Positions 45,233 to 57,799 of a DNA stretch of 64,000 nt are shown here, piece after piece. Position 1 is the stretch's first letter. Every line of letters starts with the position of its first letter. The notes under the pieces were generated by a model, which did not search any database, was not told the DNA's origin, and saw only the letters and a program-made list of their open reading frames with translations. Origin of the DNA: Isoetes taiwanensis (Eukaryota > Streptophyta > Lycopodiopsida > Isoetales > Isoetaceae). The DNA is taken from the NCBI GenBank assembly GCA_021234155.1, contig JAJEKV010000677.1:55373-119372 (forward strand), read 5' to 3'. The position numbers were made by a program, and so were the translations under genes.

Positions 45233-45572
45233 ATGTAAGTATACGGTATATGTATACCGTACCTGACACGTCACCAAAGGTATTGGGAACCATTGGGAAT
45301 TAACTTAAGAGGATTATTGACATTAAACTAACCTAAGTGGGTAGAAGCATGAAAGGGTGATTGAATTTTTTTGTATATTGAGGTAAAAATTTGAACTGGG
45401 TTAAAGTGTTTGTAATGTACATTTTGAATTTTACATGGAGTTGCCTATCATTAATAAAGGCGGATTGGCGACAATATTCTCCATAATTATACCAAATCCT
45501 CCCGAAATCTTGTACTAGCTTCTCTATCAATAAAATCTAAATATCTTGCTGCGAAAAAAAAAAAAAAAAAAA
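45233..45572 (+). other. Possible retroposed transcript 3' end
   Basis: CAATAAAATC (about 45,528-45,537) is a plant polyadenylation-type signal, followed about 17 bp later by 19 uninterrupted A (45,554-45,572). An encoded poly(A) just after such a signal suggests a reverse-transcribed RNA end. The upstream sequence shows no recognised coding region. Confidence 0.4.
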
Positions 45573-47480
45573 CTTTTGGCCCACATTTTGAACTTTCCTC
45601 AATCGATCAAACATGGCTCCAGGATACTACCTCAACGAAAACTTGGCCAGAATCGATTATAGCTGCTCCTAAATCGAATGCATTTCAAGAAACAAATGTA
45701 TCTTGAAGAAATTGAAATCCCTTTCCTTCAAGCAAATAATACAAATCCCTTCAAGCGATAATACAAATCAAGTTAATAATCGATTTTTGTGTAGGATGTT
45801 GTATCCCTTTTTAGGAGAATGGATCGATGTCTTAAAGCACCAGTTGAAGAAGAAACTATGGAAGAAGGATTGGACTCTCATGCAAGCACTTCGAGGTCGG
45901 CATCGGTTTGATTTCAATCCTCCCGTTGATGAAGTTTAGGAAAGCACTTGTTACAAGCGGAGACAAAGAAAATCAAAAGCAGAGGGTTTGTAGGGGGTGG
46001 ATACGTGACAAAGCCAATTAGAAGAAAAGGTGAATGCTTACGTAAATCTCATAATGAATGAGGTATCTAATTTGACTCCATGACAAAGTATATTTGCAAA
46101 GATTATTGCGGGACAAAAGATTGCAATTCCTATTTGAGCCGGTCATTGAAGGCCTCAAGAGGCTATGGAACAGATCACAAAGAATTTAAAGGATGGCCTC
46201 CAAGGCGTCAAAAATGCAAATAGCAATGCCAGACTTGCCATAAAGCATTACGTACTATCTATGGTGGTTGGAGAGGAAGGAGAATTAGGAGAAGACTTCA
46301 CTAGCGACTAAGTTTTGAAAAATACATCCTAGAAATATGAAAAAACTAGCGGTGGAGAGAAGGAAAAGAATGTCACTAGGTGGAACAAATGTATTGGGCA
46401 TTAGCGGTGAAATCTAAGAACAAATACGATAGATCAGGCTATGAAGGATATGGTTTGCTCATTTTGGTTAGATAACTCAAAGGTTTAAATCAAAAATTAG
46501 AGATGTCATGAAGAAGAGGACACAACCAATTCAATATATTGACATTACACAGTCTGTTGTAATTTAAATTTTGTAATTGCATCTTGTTTTTGAAAATAAA
46601 GATGTTTTTATTTTGTAACTTGATGTAAAGTTTGTAGATTTCTTTACTTTTTGGGCAGAATAAAGATGTCTTTATTTTTGCAACAACGATGTAAAGTTTG
46701 TAACAGATTTCTTTACTTTTTGAATGTAATGTAGATGCGATTCACGCCCTAGTTGTTCTACATGGAAATGTCAAATTATTTCATGGCAACACGGTACATG
46801 TATATTTGTTTACATGTATATTGTGGATGTATATTTGTTTACATGTATATTACGGATGTATTGTAGATGTAGGCGATAACTAAGAAGAAATTAGTGTGGA
46901 GATGTATTAATTGTCAAAAATTATGTGACTTCATAGTAAATGAAATAAAATTATGTCAGAATGTAAATGTATGTGTGAGGAGTTTAGGGTCTTGAATATG
47001 TAAAAGATTTGTATGTAATGTAATGTAATGAGGTGACTAATTTTATTTCCTTGTAATTTTGTTGAATTATTAATTTTTGTGGATCGGTATCCGAGAGGTT
47101 GGATTGGGCTTAGGCAATTTGAATACTTAAAACCTTCTTGCATTAGAAAGCTAAAGGAAAGAAACACATGTTGTTCGTGAAACATGAGCAATCAGTCTCG
47201 TCTGCGGTGAGCATTTAATTTGATGAGGTCAAGACTCCATCCGCCATGAAAATTGTTAGTGCAATTGTGGTGTGAAGCATCTGAAGCTCATCTTTGGAAT
47301 ATGTCAAACCAAGAACAAGACATTTGATAATGTTAGCACATTTTGGAGGGCTATGGTATGTTTCTGAAGCGGCCAGCAATGAGTGGCATAAGCTACAATA
47401 TATCAAAATCGATTGTGGAAATTGTGGGAAAACAATTAATTGAGTTGTGCCCAAGAGAATACAAAGGCAGATTGACCAAG
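45573..47480. other. No supported gene; short tandem repeat
   Basis: Frames around 45,703-45,939 and 46,150-46,300 look protein-like in short pieces (for example EAMEQITKNLKDGLQG) but match nothing I recognise. TGTATATTTGTTTACATGTA is repeated at about 46,798 and 46,830, and TTTATTTT(T)G..GATGTAAAGTTTGTA is repeated at 46,605-46,720. Confidence 0.4.
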
Positions 47481-48800
47481 CGCTTGATTGGCAAGTCTAT
47501 GGTTCGTTAATGAGCCCTCGAAGAAAGGACTTTCACGAAGACTAAAGCTAATTGACAAGAAAGGCAGCTCATGTAATATGTTGGATAACATGTTTGATCA
47601 TATGTCGAAGTTTGTATATCATAACTTTGTGGCACATTGGCGAGAGCAAACAATTCAAAGGAATCCATGAAGAGTCTTCGTGATGATAATCAGTATTATG
47701 GGTTGTTGATTTCTGAGAATTATACTTTGAAGCCATTCAGCGAGATTCAAGCACAACATTGGTACAATGAACAAATCAGCATATTGGTCCACATCCACGA
47801 TGTTCAAGGTTAAGGGTAAAATGAGGAAATGTGTGCACTTCTTTATTTGAGGATGACAAAACACATGATACTCACTTTGTACAAAAGCATTCAAGATGCA
47901 CCTCAATTGGTGAGAAGAAAAAAAATTCTTTGGTCATATGAAATACCACTTAGTTTGAATTAAAATGGATGTGCAAACCAATTCAAGTCAAGAAGAGCTT
48001 TTTCTATCATGTAACTAGGTATCATCAAAGGCATAAGATCGGAATGCTTTGGAATTTCTTTGGCTTCGGGACATGGGAAGGGCACACATGGCGTAGAAGG
48101 AGCCATAGCCAAACTATGGCTGAGGGTGAACAAAGAAAAAAGGATGGGAAAGTGATAAAAATGCAGAAACTGCATGTGAGGTTCTTGAAGAGAAAATTTC
48201 GACGTGGAAAGGGTATTTTGGAAGGTGTCGACATTGACCGTTCCCAAAGATTTGATGTGCTCAAAGTGAAAGGTGCAATCTCTTCATTGCATTATCATCC
48301 ATAGATCCAAATGATCAACAAAGTTAATGTGTAGATCTCTTTCATGTTTTTGTAAGGCATGCATCAATTTTGATTGGCTGCTTGTGAGAATCTGCGGATC
48401 ATTGTGGCGGGTGGGAGTTGAGAAAACTAGAGCCTACAAAGCGGGGACAATGTTGAAGAAGATGGATAGATGGTGTGAGGACTTGTGGGCAAATGGCGTG
48501 GACAATGTGGATGAGACAATGCAGGTTGGAGATTATTTTGCATCATTCACATCCCTGAACAATTATGAAAGGGTCCTTATTATCTCATCCGGTACGAAGT
48601 GAAACATGCCTCGAAGAAGACACAAGGATGACTATGGAAATGAATTTTATTGTGGTAATGAAGTTATAGCTGGTAACTACTTTGAATTGATTCACGGTTG
48701 CCATCAAAAGTATTGCAAGCTTATTCAAGGAAAGAAAAGTTCTTGTCCATCAGGAGTCAAGAATTGGGGTGAGATTTTATTGGAGACCAGTCAAACATAA
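47480..48800 (+). pseudogene. Decayed transposase-like gene (HW / GHGKG type)
   Basis: Plus-strand pieces in shifting frames share the landmarks of an uncharacterised transposase-like family common in plants and animals. They include ENYTLKPFSEIQAQHWYNEQ (about 47,718-47,780), QFKSRRAF (about 47,981), HKIGMLWNFF then a GHGKGTHG segment in another frame (48,020-48,095), and IAKLWLRVN. A C-terminal region follows with RWCEDLWANGVDNVDETMQV and GDYFASFTSLNNYERVLI (48,450-48,600), and KNWGEILLET near the end. Several stops and shifts are present, one inside the FFG..HGKG motif. Family membership is from remembered motif pattern, so it needs a profile search. Confidence 0.5.
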
Positions 48801-49845
48801 GATTAAAGGTACATCTTATGCATATGAGTGACTAACTATTGGCATGAAATATTTGTGGGAAATTTGCAGGAGATTGTAGAATCTCGTAAATACGTTAATG
48901 TTGTTGAAGTAACTTTTCTATGCATTAAGGCATGGACTTACCAACCCCAGAATGTCGAGAATGTGAACGATTAAAACACAAACATTAATATATTGTTTAT
49001 ATAGTTCCAAGACTGTTATACTTAGTGTAAGTTGTAAAAAACAACATGTGAGAAGGTCTCAAGATTCAAGATTCAATACTCAAGATTCATCCGAAGGTCT
49101 GTAGGTGTGAGATCAACAATGGTCTGTTCAGAAAATTGTGAGAAGAGTGTCGGGGGAATTTGTTTGGAAGTTGGTGAAGTCTAACAAAGCAAGACATGTT
49201 GGTTTGAGGCTATTGAATCTCCAAACCTCAGTCCTTTTAAAGACTTTGTTGATTGCTTTTGCATGCACAACTTCTGTTTAAATTGAATGAGAATACTCTC
49301 TAGTTACGCTTTTAGATAATTGGGATTCCTCATCCCCTTGTCATTGCTACTCCCATAGCTCGATCCATGCTTTCCAACATTGTTAAGTCTCCTACTGTGC
49401 ATCTGTGTAGAACATCATAAGCAATTGTTGATTAGGAACAAAAGCATGTTTAAGAATAGGAGTACCTTCGAACTTCGTATTTGCCTCTCCGTTTGATTTT
49501 GTTCAATTGGTTTCCCTGTTAGACATTGATCTCCTCAAGAATCGGGTGCGCCCGGGTGAGTTTTGCATTTGAATTGGGGATATGGATTGTGATCTAATCG
49601 TTCGATCTCCTCCGCCATCGGAATCAACCGGTCACTACAATTAAAAGAATTTTTATCCCTGTCTATTCCCTTCTCCCTGTTTTACGATATGCCATTACCA
49701 TGCCAATGATTTGTTCCTTAACCAATGATTTGTGCCAATGATTTGTTCAACATCCTTTTCTCAAAATCTTTCCCACTGTCAATTGGCCAATGGTTGATGC
49801 TGGCATATATCCCACAAGCCTAGCTCAAATGAAAGGGCTATACTC
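48801..49845. other. Non-coding
   Basis: No supported exon or repeat beyond a short AAGATTCAAGATTCAATACTC duplication near 49,058 and a CCAATGATTTGT(G/T)CC repeat near 49,710-49,745. Confidence 0.4.
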
Positions 49846-49847
49846 AA

Positions 49848-50165
49848 TGAGGAATATTCCTTTCAATGTAATAAGGAATATTCCTTGTAACTATGGGTGC
49901 ACTTAAACAAACTAAAGAATATTCCTTTGAAGGTAATAAGGAATATTCTTGATAACTAGGCACTAAGGAATATTCCTTTCAATGCAAAAAAGGAATATTC
50001 CTTTCAAGATAATAGGAATATTCCTTGTAACTATGGGTGCACTTAAACAAACTAAAGAATATTCCTTTGAAGGTAATAAGGAATAATCCTGATAACTAGG
50101 CGCTAAGGAATATTCCTTTCAATGCAATAAGGAATATTCCTTTCAAGGTAATAAGGAATATTCCT
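49848..50165. repeat. Array of AAGGAATATTCCTT palindromes in a 140-bp higher-order repeat
   Basis: About 13 copies of GGAATATTCC (some with one change, e.g. GGAATAATCC or AGAATATTCC) are spaced by CAATGNAATAA, GAAGGTAATAA or longer spacers. A larger unit, containing CTATGGGTGCACTTAAACAA, repeats at 49,891 and 50,031 (140 bp). Confidence 0.92.
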
Positions 50166-50284
50166 GATTATCTCTATATTGTTGACTCACGCTTTACCAA
50201 ACACAATATGCATAGGTACACAATATGCCTTAGCATAATCCATTCATTTGGCATTTGTTGATTTGGCAATTGTTGATTTGGTAA

Positions 50285-50385
50285 CATGTGGAACATTGAA
50301 TGCATGTGGGATATTTGAGCCCATTGCTAAAAAAAGGGTGCATGTGGGATATTTGAGCCCATTGCTAAAAGGGTGGACTAGGATT
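50285..50385. repeat. About 45-bp tandem duplication
   Basis: GCATGTGGGATATTTGAGCC with CATTGCTAAAA..GGGT occurs twice in direct succession, and a shortened third copy (GCATGTGGGATATTGCTAA) is at about 50,528. Confidence 0.9.
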
Positions 50386-50852
50386 ACATCTTGGGCGGTT
50401 ATGACCGGCGGCACAGAATCAAGATTACAAGCCCGAGCCATAACTTTTCAACATCTAATCTCTATCCACACTTATCAATGAAGTAGCAAAACCTTATTTA
50501 TATATGCGTACGATTTTTGTGATATATGCATGTGGGATATTGCTAACTTTGTGTTAGGGTTGTGCTAACTGCATACCAAGCAATTGGTCTCATAATATGG
50601 TTCAACCTATACATTTTACATTTGCAAAAAATATTGAGGTGGGTGGATCGGCTCCGAGGTGTGAAATGATATGCATGGATACATCCCTTTCCTCTTACGC
50701 CTAATTCCCAAAACAAAATGGTATGCATGCAAACATCCCTTTTATTCCAAAAATTTGCCCCTGCAGTTTCATTCCCTTCCATTCCGTCCCCATCGCTCAT
50801 TCATGCCATCTCCTTCACCTTTCCCCATTCCGTCCATCTCCTTCACTTCCGC

Positions 50853-51070
50853 CATGGCCAAGTTCAAGACCACACTCCCTTGGGAACACTATCCCGCCCG
50901 TGCTCGCTCCTCTCCCGCCACAATCCTCCTCTTCCTCCAGAGGATCCTCTTCCTCAGGAGAACCCGTGTGTCTTCCTCCAGAGGCCACCCGGTTATTCTG
51001 ATCGAGGCGGATTCACTCCACGGTGGAGAAGCTCATCATGGATCATCAGCCGCCGTTCGCTATGGGTGAT
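50853..51070 (+). CDS. Small open frame of unknown nature
   Basis: An ATG in an ATGGCC context opens about 71 codons (MAKFKTTLPWEHYPARARSS..), ending TGA at about 51,069. A second frame over the same stretch is also open and Pro-rich (PPLPPEDPLPQENP), so coding status is doubtful. C-rich leader-like sequence precedes it and an AT-rich tail follows, with two AATAGTCCTTGTGACT copies (51,211 and 51,272). No family was recognised. Confidence 0.25.
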
Positions 51071-51756
51071 CAGTGGGTGCATGAGGTTTAATTTCGGGAG
51101 GCGACTCTAAAATGAAGATGTATGCCATGGAATGACCCACCTTCATATAGGAGCTGAAGATGGCACGAAGATCAAGCCTGTTTTTGTAATCCCTGGTTTC
51201 AATTTTTTGGTAATAGTCCTTGTGACTATTCCTTTGTAAAGCTTTTAATTAAATCTGAGAACTTGTTTTGCAATAGTCCTTGTGACTCCATTTTTGTAAA
51301 AGCTTTTTCATTAATGATGAACTCCTCTTCTCTACGTTTTGTTGTGACTATTTTTTTTTGCTTTAAGCTGTTCTCTCGGGTTTCCATTGTTTTTTAGCCG
51401 ACTATTTCTATCCTTTTACGTATAGATATAAGAAACATGTTTGGTACTTAGTTTGCAACTCAAGTTTTTGGTGCAACTCAAGTTAATGGCAGTTTTTGCC
51501 ATTAATTATAAAATGCAAAGTACAACCATCAAATAGTATACCAAAACAAACATTAAAGCCAATGTTGAATTTCAAGGTGCGAGAATTTATGATCTGCACA
51601 CTAACAAAATATGGTAACCCTGACCAATAGGAAAATATGTTGAGTATTTTTCTTTAAATGCATCTTGAAGCATCACGAAGCATCCGGGCCAAAAATTTAT
51701 GGATGTTGGTCAGAAACCTCTTGAACAATACCATGCATGAAATGAACACTAAGCTG
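51070..51756. other. Non-coding
   Basis: AT-rich, with the duplicated AATAGTCCTTGTGACT word described for the neighbouring frame. Nothing else is supported. Confidence 0.4.
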
Positions 51757-51890
51757 TTAGGGTGTGTATACCACACCAAACCATGCACCATACCATGCCC
51801 CCCACTATCATATTCACGTAAGCGAGCACATCCCCACCACACACCACACCATTCACCACCCCCCACCCACACACCACACCATTTTAAAAG
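51757..51890. repeat. CACACCA-rich repeat, copy 1
   Basis: Runs from GGGTGTGTATACCACACC to CACACCATTTT. It shares ACTATCATATTCAC and CACCACACACCACACCATTC words, in the same order, with 60,430-60,590, so the two are related copies of a dispersed element. Confidence 0.75.
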
Positions 51891-52949
51891 TTTCTGAATT
51901 GGTAACTTGAAAGATACCTTTCATTGTTCTAGTGGTTGGGTGTGGCATGGAAGTAGATCCAGTCGTTCCTCTATTGAGAATTAGTTGTTTTTTTTTTTTT
52001 TTTAAAGGTGAGAGATGTTTTCCATTAATTAATTAAAACCATACAATAGTCTTACTAAAGGGAATAGAAAATTCCCACATTAGCAAAGGATTTGGTATAA
52101 TAATCCAAAAAAGAAAGTAATAGTTGCAATAAGAATAGCAAAGTTCAAAATATAGTAGCTTGACCAATAGAGTTGTCAAAGTGTATATAAAGTTACGCTT
52201 TGCCCACAATGAGAGAGCTCCATTTTATACAGTCCTAGATTCCAACAATGAGATCGAGAAACACTGCCAAAAACCTTATAATTTTCCAAGTACCTAAGTT
52301 TGATGTTAAACAAAAAAGACAAATTATTGAGCAACAAATTTAGTTCATGATTTGAGGTTTAATGTATGGAGGATGAGATGAAGTATGAGGTTTCTCATGA
52401 GGAAAATTCGCGAGTCATTGGTGCATGATGTGGTGAAAATTTTGTTTATACAATAAAAGCCCTTGACGTTTCCAAAACTTATAAACTGTTATATTGGATC
52501 CACTTTCCATGAGCAAGTGATGTATATCCTCCTTCCCCATCAAAATCGTAAGTGTACCATAAAGGTGCGCTAACATCTTATGTGAAAATCTGACTCTCTA
52601 TATACGCTCAATTGCCTATCTGTCAAGAATAGTGTAAGAGAAAGTTGAAAGCGATTACATCGCACAACCTCCACCCAATAGATTTTATTAAGATTTCTCC
52701 TTTTGCTATTCCTCCTCGACCTCACTCTGACTTGATATCATCATCGATGCATCGCCCTGGTGGTAGGCTGCGAATCTGTAACTTGATATGTTGTAGTACA
52801 AGGTGGCTTCATGATAGCTCGACATAGAGTCAAATTTATTTCTGCCTCTCCCTTTTAGAAATTCAAGATATTCTATCAAAAATCGGAAAAAAGCATTAGG
52901 AAATTGACTACATGTAAATTTGAAACAAAATATTAAAAGCCGGAAAAAT

Positions 52950-54590
52950 GCATCGATCAGGACATGGATCGCCATTCTAGAATGGGGCGCATGCATGTCG
53001 TATGCATGCATGCGGGGCGCCGCATGCCCATTTTGGGTTGGGAGGTTTGCTTCTTTGGCGGCGTTTACGCATCCGTCTCATCCGTGGCTTCCTCTTCTCT
53101 CGGTGATTACCTTATTCTCTTTGAATTGTTTCGAGGCGGAGGATGGGCTTCTTCTGCTGGTTTAGCTACTTTTGTTATCTTTCTTGCTTTATCATTCTAG
53201 GCCTTTGGCCTTCGTCTTGTGACCTTAGTCCCTCGATCCTAGTTTGTAAGGAAGTTTCTACGGTAGTGGTGGTTTGTTGGTTTCTTGCGAGTCCCATTCT
53301 AGAATCATCGATCAGAGACATCGGATCGCCATTCTAAATAGGATGGCTTGAGGATAGGTTCATCTGGCAATGCGTTTTATCTGAATAGTATGAATTATGA
53401 TAAGCACAAATTTACCCATTATAAAGCATAAATGACAAAAAACAATTCGGAATTTATGCTGTGGCGACTATATCAGCGTCTGCCATTCGTACATCTGTGA
53501 AACCTGAGGCAGCGTGCAGCGAAATTAAAATTTTTACGTGCAGCAACAGCGCTCCACAATCACCGTAGGACTTTTTTTTCGGCGTCGCGTTTAGTTCGTA
53601 CCGTACGCCACCGTCAGAATTACGTTTTGCCATTTTTGCCGTGTGCGAACTTACCCGGCGGCTGCTTTTTGCGTGCAGCGAAATGAGCTGAGATGGCGTC
53701 TGTGAAAAATTTACCGGCGATGCGCTATCCGCGGCTTTCGATATGCCAGCGGTGAACTGTCGCTTTTCGGCGTTCTATTTCGTGGCGAAAAAAATTTTCA
53801 GCACATGCGGCTTTCCACGAAGGGTTCGGCGTCGCGAAGATTTTTTCCAGGCGCAGGTATTTATCTCGTTAAATACGTTTTTTATTAAAAATACGTTTTT
53901 TTAACTTATCGTCGAGAAATTTTAATTTTATGCGTTATAGAACCTATCCACAGGGGATGAGCATGCATGTCATGCATGCATCGCGGTATTTGCATGCGTT
54001 TGGGTTGGGAGTTAGCTATTTCAGCGGCGTTTATGCATCCACGTCTCATCGGCGTTTTCCCTCTTTCTCGGCGGTACCTTATTCTCTTTGAACCCACCCT
54101 CCCCCCCTTCTTTGTTTATTATATTTTTGTACAAGTTACTTTTTATCATGTTTTCCACCATTTGGGTGATGCTTTCCACTATTTGGGTGATGCTATTCTC
54201 TCGCATGTTTCGTATGTTGTGTTGGTGATGTGCAGTGCAGGATTGGCGGAAAAGATCCGTTCGACTTCTCCATGCGGGGTTTTGGGGCGATTCTATGCCT
54301 TCACGTTTGTCTAAGCCCCTTGCGAAGGAAAACTATCACTAGGAGTTTTTCACCAGCGAAAACCGAGGTTTTTAATCCAGGTGATAAGCTTTGGCCGGTA
54401 TCAGCCTCATCTATTAGCATTGTATTTGTTTTGGGGTCAAATGATATAATTGGATTTTCCCCTTTATTTTTGGTGGGTAGTTAGCATGTGTCGCGACTAC
54501 CCATCCTATTGTAGAAAATCTGCTAGAGATATGAATGAGAAGCCTTCTTATCTTTGTTGGTTTCTTGCGAGTCCCTTTGAAGAAATTACC
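52950..54590. mobile_element. Second two-unit element of the CATCGATC type, nested in the LINE
   Basis: Unit 1 starts CATCGATCAGGACATGGATC at about 52,950 and ends GCGAGTCCCATTCTAGAAT at 53,307. Unit 2 starts CATCGATCAGAGACATCGGA at 53,308 and ends TTGGTTTCTTGCGAGTCC at about 54,576. Unit 1 just inside its start (GCATGCATG.., TTTGGGTTGGGAG, GGCGGCGTTTA, CTTATTCTCTTTGAA) is matched in unit 2 at 53,955-54,095. The words GGGTGATGCTTT and GGGTGATGCTAT.. near 54,160-54,200 also occur in the 18-25 kb element (22,130 and 24,500). No coding region was recognised. Confidence 0.7.
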
Positions 54591-54649
54591 AATTTGGTCC
54601 CAATTTCTATCATAAGAGTCGACATATTTACTTTTGTGGCTTGATAACA

Positions 54650-56850
54650 TAAGCTACAAATCTAATTGGAAACTCATCTTGATCGAGAAAGTTGAGAAAT
54701 TTTTATGACCATAAATAATCCCTGTTATGGATTTCCAAAATACTCCATGAGGCGATAAACATGGCCGGTATTTTGAAAGCATCATTACTTTGAATACTAC
54801 GTAGCAAAAATTACCTCGAATGTTGACATTGAAATATTGATCAAATTCTTGTAAAACCAATTCCAAAATGTCACCAATTTGGGACAATTAAAATATGTTG
54901 CAAAGTTTCATCTTGATGCGGTTTGATTGGCAAGGCGGAGCAATATTTGGATTTCTCTTAGATAGGAGGGCAAGATGCAGAAGACTATTTTGAGCAATCA
55001 ACCGGATGAAATAGTTGACTTTTGGAAGCGATAAGATTTCGGTATTGAAATAAAGTTTTACACTCATGCGAGAAATAGACCATTTCATTAGCTTTTCTGA
55101 GGAGAGGCCTTGTAATTAATTTTGGCATAAATATTACGACCTTGTATGTACTATTACCATTTATTTTCAGTGGCATTATCACGGCTATGAAGATTAGTAC
55201 ATTGAGCAAGGATATTCTTGAAGTGGAAGAAAATAATTTTATCGGTCGAGGGTGCCACCTTAGCCTCCTTAAATTTGTCCATGTAATTAAGCGACCATTA
55301 TTGAAGAGATTCAGCGCAATGATTCCATAGGAGCTCCCACTTCCACGTAGCCTTAGGATGCTTCAAAGCCAAAAGATTACCATCGAGAATCTTTGAAGCG
55401 GGGAGACGAGAAAAAGGGAGGATTGCATGTTATGCTCTTATAAATCAGGACCCTCAAAGCGATTTTGAATAACATTCCAAGCTTTAATTAAGTTATGCAT
55501 GAGGGAGGATGTATTTCTACACGGATGAATATTGCGTATATCATTCGGGCAAGAGTGTTTAATGGAAGGATGTCCACGAGGATAAGAACAAAGAGATCCA
55601 ATATCTAATAAAAGATGGAGGCCATCAATTGTTTTTGCCAAAGTTCTCGAGATGAACTTACAACTAGAGCACATGCTTGAAGGGATACAAATTTTTTGCA
55701 GCCCTAATCCTCCTTCACTTTTGGATCGGTAAAAGGTGTCCCAATTATTGAGTGATTACCATTCGGATAAAATTTCTAATAGTCTTCTCTAGCTCATTAT
55801 AAATATATATTTAGGGTCCACTAGGCGGATGAAAATATATGTGAGATCTTTGAGCGAGTTTGCAATTAATGTTCTACGGCCTTGAGAGAAAGAGTGTTTC
55901 TAAAGATGTTCAACTTTTTTCACGATTCTCACGCAAAATAGGATCCCATAACCCCTTAATATTGATTCAAAAAGACAAAGGCATACCTAGAGCTTGGTAG
56001 CTTGCATTTTCATTGAGCCTTGATACCACATAAAATCTTGATTGGAATCTCAATGATAACACTCTTAGCAATGTTGGATAAATGCGAGAAGCGGTGAGAA
56101 TAAATCAATGATGCTTAGGAAATTGGTAATATTATAGGAATTTGGAGTCTAAAAAGCAAAGGTCATCGCATATTGGGAGATGATTAAACTACCCTTATTG
56201 TCGGGGAAGTCCCGAGACCTTTTATTTTGCCTGATTGATTAAAATCAACTGCCTATAATGCAATTCGGCCACCACTAGAAAAAGGTAGGGAGCTAATGGG
56301 GCCACAATCGACCCCTCTAGGCAAGCTTGAAGAGAATTGGAAGGTGAACCATTAATAAGAACCGAGGAGTTGGCCATGGAGTTTAGATCAAATATACGGG
56401 GAAATGATTTTTGGAATTGAAGCCAATTTTGTGAGGAGCAAACTCGAAGAAAATTCAGTTGGCGAGTCGAGAGGCTAACTTTTAAAATCCGGCTTAAAGA
56501 AGAATACATTTCACGAGAGGAGACCTTGTTTCAATACAATCCCTCCATAGCTATAATGTAATTATCAAGAATAATAAATCATTTGGCAAAAAGCAAAATT
56601 GTTTCATGTCAATAACCGGACGGAAAAAAAGGCTTGACTTCTGTTGGCAATGATCTTTGCACAAAGCTATGTAAGTTGATTAGTGGCGAGATAGGTCTCC
56701 AATCAGGAGAAAGAGGCAGGGCTTATCAACTTTAGGGATTAAAGTGATGAAGCCGGCGAGATGGAAGAGTGAAGATGATACGCCTTCGAAGCCATGAACA
56801 AGATTCACAATATCCACTTTTGGTTCCCAATGCAAAAATTCGGGTGGAAT
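54650..56850 (-). pseudogene. L1-type LINE reverse transcriptase and C-terminal region
   Basis: Minus strand: LIPKVDKP..DWRPISLLTNL and AIAKRLKPF-like words in shifted frames (56,740-56,600), then FIILDNYIIAMEG. SSVLINGSPSNSLQACLEG and VAPLAPYLFLVVAEL (56,400-56,260) form the conserved RT block before the catalytic box. Further left, CPKLVTFWNWFYKNL (about 54,880-54,840) resembles the end of L1 ORF2. Conserved Asp boxes could not be placed because of frame breaks. Confidence 0.75.
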
Positions 56851-57799
56851 GCCATCCGGGGACTTGGAGATTTCCCTTTAGTAAAACTCATGGGGACACT
56901 ATAGATTCCCCGGGTTTAGAGGAAAGCAGCAACAGAGTCATCCATAAGACTTTGATTGGCCCAGGTAATCTGGTTTATCAAAGAAATGAGCTACGCACTT
57001 TTGAGGCGGCATTAGAGCAATCAGGTTTTTCGAAAAGAGGCATCCCGATCATGAAAGTATTTCATCTCGGAAAAGTGTCAATGAAGTAATACCATTCTCA
57101 GGGCCCGGACCTGTACAATCGAGTTATTTAACATACGCTCTTAGCGATCCTGTAAAAATTTAGAGCTACCTATATCCATCTCCTTATTATATTTGATTAC
57201 GCATTTGATAGCATAGCTCTTGGCCTCGAGACTCTTCAATAGATTTAATTTGGTTCTCTAGAATCTCCTCACCAATTTGAAGATTAGGATTATGAGGACC
57301 ACTCTGGAGATGAGTTCTAATATCCCTCATTTGAGCAAGAAGATTGTCCTTATGTCTAGATCTCTCTCTTTAAAGGAAGACTTGACCAATTCTTAATCGA
57401 GGATTTAATTTGCTTAGCTTGGGTAAAGTTTTTCATAGAATGAGCCATTAGGAGTATTAAAATCATTACTTGCCCATATTTGCATGTTCAAATAAAATTC
57501 TTGAAATCTAGAACAGAAATGCTCATTGTGGAGAAGGGAGCAATTGAATTTGAAAGGGTGTTCCCATCCTTGGCAGATTAAGCGGGATGAGTAGTGTGAA
57601 GAAATTGAAATTTGATGATCAGAAATAAAGATGGCCTGTCACTAATCACCATAACAATTATCCCAAAAATGACCCTGAAGAATTTGATACATAAAACACA
57701 TCTAATGCTGCAGTACCCTTTTGGAATTTTTATTTGTCCAAGTGAAGTTTTGAAGTTGAAGAAGGGACATGAATAAGATTAGTATCAAAGATAAAAAGA

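Noticed and set aside
49848-50165. CRISPR-like array
   Set aside because: Repeats are 10-14 bp palindromes with repeating, not unique, spacers in a plant-type sequence; it is a tandem repeat.
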